This document shows positions 28,164 through 38,754 of a stretch of 60,219 nt of DNA, in pieces. Position numbers and translations under genes: made by a program. The notes under the pieces are model-generated. The model worked only from the letters and a program-made list of their open reading frames with translations, made no database searches and had not been told where the DNA came from. The first letter of the stretch is position 1. Every line of letters starts with the position of its first letter. This DNA is from an uncultured Clostridia bacterium (GTDB taxonomy: Bacteria > Bacillota > Clostridia > Christensenellales > Aristaeellaceae), in NCBI GenBank assembly GCA_944362695.1, contig CALVTQ010000029.1:1-60219 (forward strand). The letters run 5' to 3'.

Positions 28164-28919
28164 ATGCACGAGATCGACAGAAAGGCGTTCGGCGCATTCA
28201 TTTCTTCCCTGCGCAGGGAAAAAGGCTTGACGCAGAAAGAGCTCGCCGAAAAGCTCTACATATCAGACAAGGCCGTCAGCAAATGGGAGACCGGCGCGAG
28301 CATTCCCGACACCGCCATGCTCATGCCGCTCGCCGAGCTGCTGGGCGTCACCGTCACCGAGCTGCTCATGTGCAATCGCACCGAACCCGACGCCAAGCTC
28401 GATGCCGCGCAGGTGGACGACGTCGTCAAGACTGCGCTGCACATGGATGAAAAGCCCATGCGCGCCTATCAGGTCAAAACGCGCTGGCCGCTCGTGTTCG
28501 TCCTCTGCCTCGCTGCGTGTGCCGCAATCATGCTTGTCACGCACCTGACCGCCGGCATCGCTCCCGCGCTCCCCGCGTGCGTCGCCTGCGCCGGCGCGTG
28601 TGCCGTCTATTTCATCTTTTTTGCCCTGCTGCGCCTGCCCGCCTATTACGACCAGTATCCCGTGAGCATCTACTCCGACGGGCCGCTGCGCATGAACATG
28701 ATCGGCGTCCATTTCAACAACACGAACTGGCCGCACATCCTGCATGCCCTGCGCATCTGGTCATGCGCGTCGCTCGCCGCGCTGCCCGCGCTCAATCTCG
28801 TCATGGGGCTGCTCGCTCCGGCGCTCTGGTCCCGCCTCAACCTGTTTATCAACCTCGCGCTTTGCCTCGGCGGGCTTTTCGGTTCCATATACATCATGGG
28901 CGTCAAGTACGAAAAATAA
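28164..28919 (+). CDS. XRE family regulator with C-terminal membrane segments
   Basis: A 251-residue protein. Residues 1–70 form a helix-turn-helix of the XRE type (FISSLRREKGLTQKELAEKL, YISDKAVSKWETGASIPD). A linker follows, then about four hydrophobic segments between residues 110 and 245. Such membrane-anchored XRE proteins are common in Clostridia and may tie a membrane signal to transcription; its targets are unknown. ATG 28164 has AAGGAGGGC upstream. It lies just outside the right repeat and could be core or a passenger of the island; its higher GC favours core. Confidence 0.85.
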   Translation: MHEIDRKAFGAFISSLRREKGLTQKELAEKLYISDKAVSKWETGASIPDTAMLMPLAELLGVTVTELLMCNRTEPDAKLDAAQVDDVVKTALHMDEKPMRAYQVKTRWPLVFVLCLAACAAIMLVTHLTAGIAPALPACVACAGACAVYFIFFALLRLPAYYDQYPVSIYSDGPLRMNMIGVHFNNTNWPHILHALRIWSCASLAALPALNLVMGLLAPALWSRLNLFINLALCLGGLFGSIYIMGVKYEK

Positions 28920-28936
28920 TCCTGCATACACAAAAT

Positions 28937-28965
28937 CGCCGCGGTTCCGGTTTCCGCGGCGTTCT
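28937..28965. terminator. Terminator between the XRE gene and the DUF5655-like gene
   Basis: CGCCGCGG (28937–28944) pairs with CCGCGGCG (28954–28961), followed by TTCTTT. The A-rich left side could also serve the convergent gene. Confidence 0.75.
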
Positions 28966-29334
28966 TTATCTTTTCATCAGCGTCCGGCTCATGGCCAGTA
29001 TCCCGATCAATTCCTCGTCGAGCTCGGATTCCTCGCAGACCGTCATGTGTATCGTGTACCGCTTCGCCGATACCGGAACGATTTGCTCAAACCTCGGATG
29101 CCGCATCGGCTCCGGCAAACCGAACGTCAGCAGCAGTCCGGGCCGCCCGCCGGTCATGCTCCGCCTCGCCTCGGACACGTACAGATACGCCTTCGGGTCG
29201 TCGAAGCTCACGCACGTCTTCATCGTGCGCAGCCTCGTTCCCGGCCATTCGCCTGCAATGCGGTCAACGAGCGCCGTAAACAGCCAGCGCAGCTCCGGCT
29301 TCAGCGACAATTCCGCCTCGAGCAGCCCGTCCAT
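28966..29334 (-). CDS. DUF5655-like small protein
   Basis: A 122-residue protein. The pattern KTCVSFDDPKAYLYVSEARR, then GLLLTFGLPEP and RYTIHMTVCEESELDEELIG with a final helix matches the single-domain DUF5655 proteins. Their biochemical function is not established. ATG 29334 has GGAGGAAGC before it. It lies downstream of the zinc-ribbon gene on the same strand, but a terminator hairpin at 29346–29380 stands in its leader, so expression may be separate or reduced. Confidence 0.65.
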   Translation of the reverse strand: MDGLLEAELSLKPELRWLFTALVDRIAGEWPGTRLRTMKTCVSFDDPKAYLYVSEARRSMTGGRPGLLLTFGLPEPMRHPRFEQIVPVSAKRYTIHMTVCEESELDEELIGILAMSRTLMKR

Positions 29335-29345
29335 GCTTCCTCCAA

Positions 29346-29380
29346 ATCAAAAGGGCACACGCAGACAGCGCATGCCCTTC
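29346..29380 (-). terminator. Terminator after the zinc-ribbon gene
   Basis: On the minus strand AAGGGCATGCGC and GCGTGTGCCCTT form a stem, followed by TTGATTTGG. It marks the end of the dgt/dnaG/rpoD block. Confidence 0.65.
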
Positions 29381-29383
29381 ATT

Positions 29384-30091
29384 TTATTTCGCCAGAATGA
29401 TTCGGCCGCAGTTCTCGCACTCGACGAACGGCGCGCCGGTGCGGATCTTGTTCATATCCGCCGCCGGGAGCTGCATGTTGCAGCCGCCGCAGCGATCGCC
29501 GTGAATCCGCGTGATCGGCTGGGCGCAATGCCGCTTGATCGCCATGTATTTCTCAAGCAGCGCAGGCTCGATGCCCTCGGCCTCCTTTGCAACCTTTTTC
29601 TTGAGCTCCTCGAGCTTGACGACGGCAACCTTGTATTCCTCGTCGTAGATCAGCTTGATGCGGTCGAACTCCGCGCGCGCCTTGGCCGCACGCACGCGCA
29701 CCTCGCGCTGCTGACGGTCGCGGGCCTCGCTGTCCTTGCGCATCTTCGCCAGCTCGGACTCGTAGCGGGAGATCGTGCCCAGCAGCTTCTGAATCGCCGC
29801 AATCTGCTTCTTGGCTTCCTCGATGTCCTCGGGGCGGTTCGCCTCGAAGTTCGCCGCCGCCTCATTGACGGAATTATTCAGGCGCGCGATCTCGTCGGCC
29901 AGCGCATCCATGCGGTCGCCCATCATCTCCACATCGGCCTCGATCTTCTTGAGCACATTCTGCTGCTCCAGAAGGAAGTCGCGATGCTTGAGCAGCTCCT
30001 TGCGGTTGCTGTTGCCGCGCATTTCCCTTTCATATCGATCCAGCTCCATATCGACCTGCTGGTATTGCCACAAGAGTTCGTACTGTTCCAA
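29384..30091 (-). CDS. Coiled-coil C4-type zinc-ribbon protein (CdsZ/DUF164-like)
   Basis: A 235-residue protein: a long charged coiled coil (about 1–175) and a C-terminal zinc ribbon with DRCGGCNMQLP and VECENCGRIILAK, supplying four cysteines. This family commonly sits beside nif3-like genes and is thought to bind nucleic acid; no defined activity can be claimed. I place the start at TTG 30091, eight bases after GAGGAGG, rather than at GTG 30112, which would put that site inside the gene. It starts 13 bases after the fusion gene stops. Confidence 0.85.
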   Translation of the reverse strand: MEQYELLWQYQQVDMELDRYEREMRGNSNRKELLKHRDFLLEQQNVLKKIEADVEMMGDRMDALADEIARLNNSVNEAAANFEANRPEDIEEAKKQIAAIQKLLGTISRYESELAKMRKDSEARDRQQREVRVRAAKARAEFDRIKLIYDEEYKVAVVKLEELKKKVAKEAEGIEPALLEKYMAIKRHCAQPITRIHGDRCGGCNMQLPAADMNKIRTGAPFVECENCGRIILAK

Positions 30092-30104
30092 ATTAAGGCC
30101 CTCC

Positions 30105-31580
30105 TCACACACTGCGTCCGAAAGGATTCACTTTCGAGCAGAAAAACATCACTTTATATTTTAACGCATCCGCGCCGTTTTGTAAAGCGCCAGCCAGCAC
30201 TTCGCAGACAGGATTTTCCGTTTCGTAGTGGCCCGCTTCGATCACGGCGACGCCCAGCGCCATCGCCTCGAGCGCGAGGTTGTGCTTGACCTCGCCGGTG
30301 ATGAAGCAGTCCGCGCCCAGCGCCGCCGCCTCGCCGATCTCCGAGCTGCCCGCGCCGGAGCAGCAGCCCAGCACATGCACGGGCGTATCCTCCGCGCCGT
30401 AGATCCGCACATCGGCCTTGAGCGCGCGCCTCGCCTGGTCGCGCAGCATGCTAAGCGTCGTGCCCTCGGCCACGTCGCCCACGCGCACGCAGCCCTCGCC
30501 GCGCACATTCACCGCGCCCATCGCCGCCATCAGCGTATCGTTGACGCCGCCGGGCGCCGCGTCGAGGTTCGTATGCGCCGCAATCAGCGCAATGCCTGCC
30601 TCAGCGAGGCTTAGCATCATGCCGCCCTCGTAATCCGCGTCCGTCACGCGCTTCCTCGCGCCGAACATGATCGGGTGGTGCGTGATAATCAGCTGCGCAC
30701 CGATCGCCTTCGCCTCGCCGATGACCGCGGGCGTCACATCAAGCGCCACGAGCGCGCGCGTCACCTCGCCGCCCCGTCTGCCCAGCAGCAGGCCCACGTT
30801 GTCCCATTCCTCCGCCAGCTCAAAGGGCGCGATCTCGCCGACCATCTTTTCGATATCCGCCACCGTGCATGCGTTCATGCTCATCGCCTCCGTGATCAAA
30901 TCGGCCTCGACGCCGCTTTGTTCCATCTTTTTCCTCGCATTTGCCGACGGCAGCGCAGCCAGCCTCTCCATCTCATGGATGCGTACGCCGCGCAGCCACG
31001 CAAAATACCGCCTCTGCGCCTCGTCCATCATGCCGTTTACCGCGCTGCCGAGCAGGGCTTCACGCTGTGTGAGCGGACGCAGCGCCGCATCGCTTTTTTT
31101 GACCAGCAGCGTCGCATACTGCCGCCCCGCCGCCTCGGCAAAGCGCTCTTTTTCAATCGCGAAGCCCATCTCCGTGAGCCTGCTGCGCAGCATCGGAATG
31201 TCGAGATTCGCCTGCACGATGACCGCCGCGCCGTCGATTTTGGCCATGCCCTCGCCGATGATCTTGAGGATCGTCCCCGCGCCCATGCCCGCAATGACGA
31301 TCACGTCAACCGGCTCGTCCACGCCCGCCAGTCCGTCGGCCACGCAGAACTTCGCGCGCTTTTCCATGCCCAGCGAAGTCATCAGCCGCCGCGCTTTGTC
31401 AAGGCTCGGCGCGCTCACATCGCTGGCGATCACGCGCAGATCGGCCCGCCTCTGCAAAAGATGCGCCGCCAGCAGCCCGTGGTCGCAGCCGATGTCCGCC
31501 GCGCAGGGATTTTTTATGCCCGATACGGCACCCAGCGCGAGATCGGCGATGGCGGAAAGCCTCTGATCAAGCTGTGTCAT
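30105..31580 (-). CDS. Fused TrmK tRNA methyltransferase and NIF3-like metal protein
   Basis: One uninterrupted 491-codon frame. Residues 1–230 are TrmK: NPCAADIGCDHGLLAAHL (SAM-binding), VIVIAGMGAGTI (NPPY position replaced as in TrmK) and the C-terminal helices. TrmK makes 1-methyladenosine at position 22 of tRNA. Residues 237–491 are a NIF3/YqfO-like domain (TVADIEKMVGEIAPFELAEEWDNVG, IITHHPIMF, AAHTNLDAAPGG) with the His and Asp residues of a dinuclear metal site. These are normally two neighbouring genes. GGAGG at 30887–30891 lies eight bases before ATG 30878 (residue 235), so the second domain may also be made alone. ATG 31580 has GGAGG upstream. Confidence 0.9.
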   Translation of the reverse strand: MTQLDQRLSAIADLALGAVSGIKNPCAADIGCDHGLLAAHLLQRRADLRVIASDVSAPSLDKARRLMTSLGMEKRAKFCVADGLAGVDEPVDVIVIAGMGAGTILKIIGEGMAKIDGAAVIVQANLDIPMLRSRLTEMGFAIEKERFAEAAGRQYATLLVKKSDAALRPLTQREALLGSAVNGMMDEAQRRYFAWLRGVRIHEMERLAALPSANARKKMEQSGVEADLITEAMSMNACTVADIEKMVGEIAPFELAEEWDNVGLLLGRRGGEVTRALVALDVTPAVIGEAKAIGAQLIITHHPIMFGARKRVTDADYEGGMMLSLAEAGIALIAAHTNLDAAPGGVNDTLMAAMGAVNVRGEGCVRVGDVAEGTTLSMLRDQARRALKADVRIYGAEDTPVHVLGCCSGAGSSEIGEAAALGADCFITGEVKHNLALEAMALGVAVIEAGHYETENPVCEVLAGALQNGADALKYKVMFFCSKVNPFGRSV

Positions 31581-31599
31581 GCGTTCCTCCGTCCTCAAA

Positions 31600-31632
31600 A
31601 GAAAGCCCTCCCGCGCGGGAAGGGCTGCTTTT
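31600..31632 (-). terminator. Hairpin between rpoD and the trmK-nif3 gene
   Basis: AGCCCTTCCCGC pairs with GCGGGAGGGCT on the minus strand, followed by TTTC and further T residues. It may partly terminate rpoD transcripts. Confidence 0.7.
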
Positions 31633-31636
31633 TCTG

Positions 31637-32731
<1,095 letters not shown>

Positions 32732-32738
32732 TATATAA

Positions 32739-34490
32739 TCATTCCTTTCTTCCGCCCGTCTGCATTTGCTTCGTCAATTCCTGTATTTGCAGCAAGGTCT
32801 CGCGCTTCTGCGGCCCCTTCTGATTGGCCAGATCCTGCGTCAATTCGTCGATCTTTTCCTTGATCCTCTTTTTATGCAGGATGCGCAGGCAATCTCCGGC
32901 CATGCGCAGATGGTCTTCCGCCGCGCCGGAATCCCTTTGCAGGAGATCGGCGATGCGGGCGCGCTTGCCCTCGTCTTCAATTTCCTCTAAGATCACGCCC
33001 GGCTTCATGCCGCCGAGCAGTTTTTCGGCCACCTCGCGCCGCTCCGGCGTGATGAAATCGTCCGCCGATACGACGCCCGGCTCCACATGACCCGACGCCA
33101 GAAGCAGGATCAGCTGCTTCTCCGCCGCCGATGTCTCGGTGTCCACGCCCTCGTTCTTTTCCTCAAGCGGCCTCGCAGCCCGTCGGTAGATCGCCTGCTT
33201 GTCCTGCGCGATCATCTCCGTACGCCCGATCTGCGCCAGCAGCACCTCGCGTGTGAAGCCCGTAGACATCATCAGCTGCTTGACGTAGTTTTCCAGCTCG
33301 ACCGGCTGCTTGACCTTCGCCAGATGTTTGGCGCACGCGATGGCGTATGCCGTGCGGCCCTCCTGCGTGGACAGATCGTGGTTACCCATCTCCTGCTTCA
33401 TGCGGTAGGCCGTGGCGTCCATCGGCTCAATCTGCTCGACAGCCTCCGGGCCGTATGCGCGGATATATTCGTCAGGGTCCATCCCGCCGGGAAAATCCAG
33501 TACCTTCGCCGGCATATCCTCCTGTTCAAAGATCTCCAGCGCGCGCAGAATCGCATGCTGACCCGCCGCGTCGCCGTCGTAGGAAACCCACACCTCCGGA
33601 GCGTATCGCTTGAGCAGCCTCGCCTGTTCGATCGTCAGCGCCGTGCCCAGCGTCGCGCAGACGCCGGGGACGCCGGCCTGCACCATCGCGACCACATCCA
33701 TGTAGCCCTCCACGAGGATCACGCGCTTGAGGCCGCGCTGCTTTTTGAGCAGGTTCGCCGCAAACACGCCGCGCCGCTTGTTGAAGATCGGCGTATCGCC
33801 CGTGTTCAGGTATTTCGGCTTCGCATCGCCGAGCGCGCGCCCGCCGAAGCCCAGCACGCGGCCCTGCGCGTCGATGATCGGGAAGATGGCGCGCTGCCTG
33901 AACATATCGTATATCTTCCCATCGCGGCGCACCGATATGCCCGCGCTGACCAGTTCGTCGTCGGTGAAGCCCAGTTTGCGCAGCTCGAGCGTCGCGCCAT
34001 CCCAGCCCGGCATCGTCGCGCCGAGGCCGAATTTGCGGATCGTCGCGTCGTCAAGTCCGCGCCCGTAGAGATATTGCAGAATCTGCGCGCTCTCCGGCTT
34101 CCAGAGCTGGCTGTGATACAGCCGCGCGCACTGCTTGTTCGCCTCGTAGATGCGTTCCTTGAGCGAGCGGCTCGCCTCGTCCTCGCCGCCGCGTTCCATC
34201 TGCGGCACGTCCATATGAACCTGTTCGGCCAACAGCTTGCACGCATCCTGAAAGCCGACGTGCTCCATTTCCATCACAAACGTGATGGCGCTTCCGCCCG
34301 CGTGGCATCCAAAGCAGTAATACATCTGCCGCTCCGGGCTCACCGAGAAGGAAGCCGTCTTTTCGCCGTGAAACGGACACAGGCCCCAATACCGCCCGCC
34401 CTTGGGCGTCAGCTGCACATATCTTGACACGACCTGCACGATATCCGCACGGTCGCGCAGCTCGTCCAGCCACTGTGGGGGAAACCTCAA
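32739..34490 (-). CDS. dnaG: DNA primase
   Basis: A 583-residue primase of normal length. The N-terminal CHC2 zinc finger is CPFH…[10 protein letters not shown] (residues about 37–65); the Toprim core has [13 protein letters not shown] and VSYDGDAAG; the C-terminal helicase-binding region is more variable. It makes RNA primers for lagging-strand synthesis. No upstream ATG fits, and the TTG at 34490 follows AAGGACG, so a TTG start is likely. It lies between a dGTPase-like gene and rpoD, all on one strand. Confidence 0.96.
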   Translation of the reverse strand: MRFPPQWLDELRDRADIVQVVSRYVQLTPKGGRYWGLCPFHGEKTASFSVSPERQMYYCFGCHAGGSAITFVMEMEHVGFQDACKLLAEQVHMDVPQMERGGEDEASRSLKERIYEANKQCARLYHSQLWKPESAQILQYLYGRGLDDATIRKFGLGATMPGWDGATLELRKLGFTDDELVSAGISVRRDGKIYDMFRQRAIFPIIDAQGRVLGFGGRALGDAKPKYLNTGDTPIFNKRRGVFAANLLKKQRGLKRVILVEGYMDVVAMVQAGVPGVCATLGTALTIEQARLLKRYAPEVWVSYDGDAAGQHAILRALEIFEQEDMPAKVLDFPGGMDPDEYIRAYGPEAVEQIEPMDATAYRMKQEMGNHDLSTQEGRTAYAIACAKHLAKVKQPVELENYVKQLMMSTGFTREVLLAQIGRTEMIAQDKQAIYRRAARPLEEKNEGVDTETSAAEKQLILLLASGHVEPGVVSADDFITPERREVAEKLLGGMKPGVILEEIEDEGKRARIADLLQRDSGAAEDHLRMAGDCLRILHKKRIKEKIDELTQDLANQKGPQKRETLLQIQELTKQMQTGGRKE

Positions 34491-34577
34491 CGTCCTTCAC
34501 CGCCCTACTCTTTTTCGCCGCTTTTTTTCTCATTCCTGCATCGCGGCTTCATTTTTTTCGCTAAAAAATCCGTCTTT

Positions 34578-35585
34578 TTACCCGATTCCGTCAAAAAACG
34601 GCGGAATATACAGTTTTTGATACGTCTGAACCGCGTATCTGTCCGTCATGCACGCCACGTAATCGCATACGGCGCGCTGCGTCCCCTCCCGGAACGCGAT
34701 CTCCAGATACTCATTGGGCATCTGCCCCGGATAATTCATGTAGTAATCGACCAGACCGGCGATCACATGCTGCGTCTTGCGCGTCTCGTTGCATGCCCAA
34801 TCGCGCGAATAGACCCGCTCGAACATGAACCCGCGAAGCTCCATCAGCGCGTCCCAAATCTCCGGCTCCATCTGCACGTCGTCCCTGTCCTGGCTGTAGC
34901 GCACGACGCTGGATATCATCGTGCCCACGCGCTGTCCATGCGTGCTGCCCAATACGCGAATCGCATGCCCCGGCAGCATTTCGGCCTGTATGATCCCGGC
35001 GCGCAGGGCGTCGTCGATGTCGTGGTTGATGTAGGCGATGCGGTCGGCCAAATGGACGCAGCGCCCCTCGAGCGTCTGCGGACGCACCTTGCCGGAGTGA
35101 TGCTCGATGCCGTCGCGCACCTCCCACGTCAGGTTCAGTCCCTCGCCCTCCCGCTCGAGCACCTCGACCACGCGCCTGCTCTGCACCCTGTGCTCAAAGC
35201 CGCCGTCGATCATCTTGTCAAGCGCCGCCTCGCCCGCGTGGCCAAACGGCGTGTGACCCAGATCGTGGCCCATCGCCACAGCCTCGGCGAGATCCTCGTT
35301 GAGCCGCAGCGCGCGCGCCATCGTCCGCGCCACCTGCGTGACCTCCAGCGTGTGCGTCAGCCGCGTGCGGTAATGGTCGCCCGCCGGCGCGAGGAAGACC
35401 TGCGTCTTGCCCTTGAGCCGCCTGAACGATTTGCAGTGCAGAATCCTGTCGCGGTCGCGCTGAAACTCTGTGCGCATGTCGTCGCTCGAGACGGGCTTCT
35501 CGCGGCCCTTCGTCTCGCAGCTGAGCTTGGCAAACGGGCTGAGCGTTTGCCGCTCCTGCTCCTCAAGCCTCTCCTTGATCGTCAT
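34578..35585 (-). CDS. dgt: dGTPase-like HD-domain triphosphohydrolase
   Basis: A 335-residue metal-dependent phosphohydrolase. The HD motif is spread over RTRLTHTLEVTQVART, AVAMGHDLGHTPFGHAGE and, near residue 180, LADRIAYINHDIDDALRAG, the pattern of the dGTPase family. It probably hydrolyses dGTP or other dNTPs to nucleoside and triphosphate. ATG 35585 has GAAGGAGGCG upstream; the longer frame has no family residues. Placement just before dnaG–rpoD is frequent in Clostridia and links nucleotide pools to replication. Confidence 0.88.
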   Translation of the reverse strand: MTIKERLEEQERQTLSPFAKLSCETKGREKPVSSDDMRTEFQRDRDRILHCKSFRRLKGKTQVFLAPAGDHYRTRLTHTLEVTQVARTMARALRLNEDLAEAVAMGHDLGHTPFGHAGEAALDKMIDGGFEHRVQSRRVVEVLEREGEGLNLTWEVRDGIEHHSGKVRPQTLEGRCVHLADRIAYINHDIDDALRAGIIQAEMLPGHAIRVLGSTHGQRVGTMISSVVRYSQDRDDVQMEPEIWDALMELRGFMFERVYSRDWACNETRKTQHVIAGLVDYYMNYPGQMPNEYLEIAFREGTQRAVCDYVACMTDRYAVQTYQKLYIPPFFDGIG

Positions 35586-35737
35586 GCGCTCGCCTCCTTC
35601 ATGCGCGCGGCCAAGCCGCCGTCGCTGTAATATTCGACACCATTCGGCCAAATACCTACATTTGCGGCAAAATTCCTGTACTGTTTTTGTTTCCCATCCG
35701 CGCACGCCGCCATGATATTGTATGCAGCAGGGCACAG

Positions 35738-35776
35738 AAAAAACGGACCGGAGGTGCGCGTCCTCCGATCCGCTAA
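35738..35776 (-). terminator. Terminator of the UDP-sugar dehydrogenase gene
   Basis: On the minus strand CGGATCGGAGGA pairs with CCTCCGGTCCG around a short loop, followed by TTTTTT. Confidence 0.85.
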
Positions 35777-35787
35777 ACTTTGTTTTG

Positions 35788-37113
35788 TTACAGCCGCCAG
35801 AAGCTCAGACCGCTTGCCTCGAGCTCCTTTTTGTTGAAGATGCCCTTGACGTCCACGAGCACATGGCTCTCCGCAGGGCCATCCGCAAACATCGGCAGGA
35901 ACTTTTCAAGGCCCATCTGCTTGAACTGGTTGTGCGCGACGGCGACGATGATGCAGTCCATATCGCGAATCGCATCCACCGGCACCAGCTCCACGTCGTA
36001 GGCCTCCTTCGCCTCCTTCGCGCTGGCCCACGGGTCGCAGACCATCGGCTCGATGTTGAAGCTGCGCAGCTCGGTGATGATGTCGTAAACGCGGGAATTG
36101 CGCAGGTCCGGGCAATTCTCCTTGAACGTGAGGCCCAGCACGCCCACGCGCGCTTCCCTGGGCGCGAGGCCCGCCTGAATCATCTTCTTGATGGCGGCGT
36201 TGGCCACGAAATTGCCCATATCGTCGTTGACGCGGCGGCCGGACATGATGACCCGGCACTGATAGCCCAGCATCTCGGCCTCATACGCGAAATAATACGG
36301 ATCGACGCCGATGCAGTGGCCGCCGACCAGACCCGGCCTGAAGCCCAGCGCGTTCCACTTGGTGTTCATGCCGTCGATGACCTCGTTGGTGTCGATGCCC
36401 ATCTTGTCAAACACCATCGCCATCTCGTTGACGAACGCGATGTTGATGTCGCGCTGGCTGTTTTCCACGACCTTGATGGCCTCGGCGGTCTTGATACTCG
36501 ACACGGGATACGTGCCCGCCTTGATCACCAGATCGTAGACGCGCTTGATCTCCGCGCAGGATTCCTCGTCCATGCCCGACACGATCTTGGTGATCGTCTC
36601 CAGCCGGTGTACCTTGTCGCCGGGGTTGATGCGCTCGGGCGAGTAGCCGATCTTGAAATCGATACCGCAGCGCAGGCCGCTCTCCTTTTCCAGAATCGGC
36701 GCGCAGATGTCCTCCGTCACGCCGGGATAGACCGTGGATTCATAGACGACGATCGAACCGGGCGTCAAATTCCTGCCCAGCAGCTTGCTCGCCGAGATCA
36801 CCGGCAGAAGGTCGGGCGTCTTGTCCAGCTTCACCGGCGTCGGGACGGCCACGATATGGAACTTCGCCTCGCGAAGGCGCGTCTCGTCGCTGGTGAAATC
36901 GACCGTCGTCCTGGCGATTTCCTCGTCGCCGACCTCGTATGTCGGATCGACGCCGCTTCTGTACTGCGCGATTTTCGATTCGTTGATGTCAAAGCCGATG
37001 ACCTTCACCTGCTTGGCGAACGCCACGGCAATCGGCATGCCGACGTAGCCCAAACCAATCAGCGAGAGCTTTTCCTCGCCCGCGACCAGCTTATCATAAA
37101 GGGATGTGCTCAT
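35788..37113 (-). CDS. Nucleotide-sugar dehydrogenase (UDP-N-acetylhexosamine dehydrogenase, TviB/WbpA-like)
   Basis: A 441-residue protein with the three domains of the UDP-glucose/UDP-GlcNAc dehydrogenase superfamily. Residues near 19 give the NAD-binding fold (LSLIGLGYVGMPIAVAFAK). The catalytic Cys lies in GLVGGHCIGVDPYYFA near 245–260, and the C-terminal domain contains RVGVLGLTFKENCPDLRNS. The GGHCIGVDPYY form is typical of enzymes that oxidise UDP-N-acetylhexosamines to uronic acids for polysaccharide synthesis. ATG 37113 (or GTG 37116) follows AAAGGAG. Its own promoter and terminator make it monocistronic. Confidence 0.88.
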   Translation of the reverse strand: MSTSLYDKLVAGEEKLSLIGLGYVGMPIAVAFAKQVKVIGFDINESKIAQYRSGVDPTYEVGDEEIARTTVDFTSDETRLREAKFHIVAVPTPVKLDKTPDLLPVISASKLLGRNLTPGSIVVYESTVYPGVTEDICAPILEKESGLRCGIDFKIGYSPERINPGDKVHRLETITKIVSGMDEESCAEIKRVYDLVIKAGTYPVSSIKTAEAIKVVENSQRDINIAFVNEMAMVFDKMGIDTNEVIDGMNTKWNALGFRPGLVGGHCIGVDPYYFAYEAEMLGYQCRVIMSGRRVNDDMGNFVANAAIKKMIQAGLAPREARVGVLGLTFKENCPDLRNSRVYDIITELRSFNIEPMVCDPWASAKEAKEAYDVELVPVDAIRDMDCIIVAVAHNQFKQMGLEKFLPMFADGPAESHVLVDVKGIFNKKELEASGLSFWRL

Positions 37114-37194
37114 CACGTTATCTCCTTTGTCAAACCGCCGAATCCGCAGCGCATGGCCCCGCGCAGCGATTTTCGTGAACGCATATACGAATAT

Positions 37195-37222
37195 ATTATA
37201 CCACACGGCGCGGTTTCGTCAA
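37195..37222 (-). promoter_or_regulatory. Sigma-A promoter of the UDP-sugar dehydrogenase gene
   Basis: On the minus strand TTGACG (37222–37217), a 16-base spacer and TATAAT (37200–37195). Confidence 0.75.
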
Positions 37223-37239
37223 GCCGAAGACGCGTTTGC

Positions 37240-38733
37240 TCAGAATTCGCGAACGCTGAGCACCTCGCCCGTCTCCTTGTTAAACATCACGGTCTGCACG
37301 CCGTAGCCGCCCTCGATTTTCGTGCCGCGCACGACCTCGTTTTCGCCGATCGTCAGCGTGTACGCATCGCCCTGCGCGGTGTATACGACATCGCCGAAGG
37401 GCAGGCTCGCACGCGCCTCGCCGTCGCCCACGCACTCGGCAAACTCGCCGCTCTCGCCGCAGGCCATCAGGAAATACGCCTCGCCCCGCGCGTCCGCCTC
37501 GTCGAGCCCGGCGAGGGGCAGCATGCCGCCCGACCATTTGTCGAATCCGTCGGCCTCGAAGACGTGCTCGCGCGCGATGTTGTGCATCAGATAATACAGC
37601 GTGTCGTCGGCGTACAGCGGCGAATATGCGTCGATGCGCACGCAGACGCCGACATGGTCGTCGTGCAGGAGCATCAGCGCGTTTTTGAGGTCGGTCTGCA
37701 TGTCCACATAGCCCGCCTTGAGCCGCTGGTATTCGTCATACATCGTATTCCAGGCCGCGTAATCAGCATCGCCGCGGTGATCCGCAATATCGTAATGTGT
37801 CGTGATGTACTGCCCCAGATAGTCCGTCACCTTGCGCGCGCCGCTGGGGTTCAGATGCGAAAAGCCGTCGAAGCTGTCCGTCTCGTAATCCACGACGGTA
37901 TCCAGATTCACAAAGTCGATATAATCGACTTCCTTCTGCTGCGCGATGTTCGCGACGGTGTTCGCCGCGAGCTGGTCCTGCACCGTCGCGGGATACGGCA
38001 GATGCACCAGCAGCACGTCGATGCCGCGCCGCCGGCAGTCGTCGATCATCATGCGCAGATAGCCGAAACCGTCGCCGGTCTCGTCCATCGTCTCAAATTC
38101 GTAGAGCAGCTCGTAATCCTGCGGCGGCGCGACGTTGATGGCCATCTCCGCGCCCTTCTGTTTGTTGTATTCCGGCTCAAAATCCGCGCGCGTCAGCTCG
38201 CTCCACCGCGTGTGATACTTGCCCAGCGTGAAGTAGTATTCCCACTTGAGCTCGGTGTAGGGCGTCCCGGCGTCGTCTGTGAGATTCGGATCGCTCATCA
38301 GATCCTCAATCGCGCGAATCTTCGTCATGCTCAGCGGGAAGCAGTCGAGCGCCGTGTGCACATCGCTGCCGCTGCCCGTGAGCTTGTATGGCTTGTCCGC
38401 GTCCTTGACGCCGATGACGATCAGCTCCGGCTGTGCGTACTCGAGCACATGCTGCATCACCCAATAGGACACCGGCAGTGTGTTGCCCCAGCTCGAGACG
38501 TTGTAGCTCGCGATGCCGTAGTCCGCCCACAGCTCCATCGGGAAGACGCCGTTGACCATGTGGCTGTCGCCGATGAAAAGCACGTCGTATTGCTCCGGCG
38601 CGTCAAGCAGGGGCTCAAATTTATTCGTGCTGACCTTGCGCTCCACGATGTTCGTCAGCGCGAGCAGCATCGCGCCGAGCACCGCGCAGAACGCAAGCGC
38701 CTCGATGACGCGCAGTATCTTCCTTTTCAACAT
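37240..38733 (-). CDS. Membrane-anchored SGNH-type protein partnered with an MBOAT acyltransferase
   Basis: A 497-residue protein with one N-terminal membrane segment (residues 8–28) and a large exported part. Block I of the SGNH fold is VLFIGDSHMVNGVF near residue 50, and FSHLNPSGARKV near residue 290 gives the His of the last block. The layout is that of AlgJ/AlgX or DltD-like helpers that move acyl groups to extracellular polymers. It starts 21 bases after the MBOAT gene with GGGGAG before ATG 38733. The polymer modified may be a surface polysaccharide; this is inference. Confidence 0.78.
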   Translation of the reverse strand: MLKRKILRVIEALAFCAVLGAMLLALTNIVERKVSTNKFEPLLDAPEQYDVLFIGDSHMVNGVFPMELWADYGIASYNVSSWGNTLPVSYWVMQHVLEYAQPELIVIGVKDADKPYKLTGSGSDVHTALDCFPLSMTKIRAIEDLMSDPNLTDDAGTPYTELKWEYYFTLGKYHTRWSELTRADFEPEYNKQKGAEMAINVAPPQDYELLYEFETMDETGDGFGYLRMMIDDCRRRGIDVLLVHLPYPATVQDQLAANTVANIAQQKEVDYIDFVNLDTVVDYETDSFDGFSHLNPSGARKVTDYLGQYITTHYDIADHRGDADYAAWNTMYDEYQRLKAGYVDMQTDLKNALMLLHDDHVGVCVRIDAYSPLYADDTLYYLMHNIAREHVFEADGFDKWSGGMLPLAGLDEADARGEAYFLMACGESGEFAECVGDGEARASLPFGDVVYTAQGDAYTLTIGENEVVRGTKIEGGYGVQTVMFNKETGEVLSVREF

Positions 38734-38754
38734 CTGTACTCCCCGGCCTCATCA

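Noticed and set aside
34490-34533. An ATG-started alternative frame upstream of dnaG
   Set aside because: The frame beginning at 34533 is out of register with the primase and carries no family sequence; the TTG at 34490 matches the conserved start.
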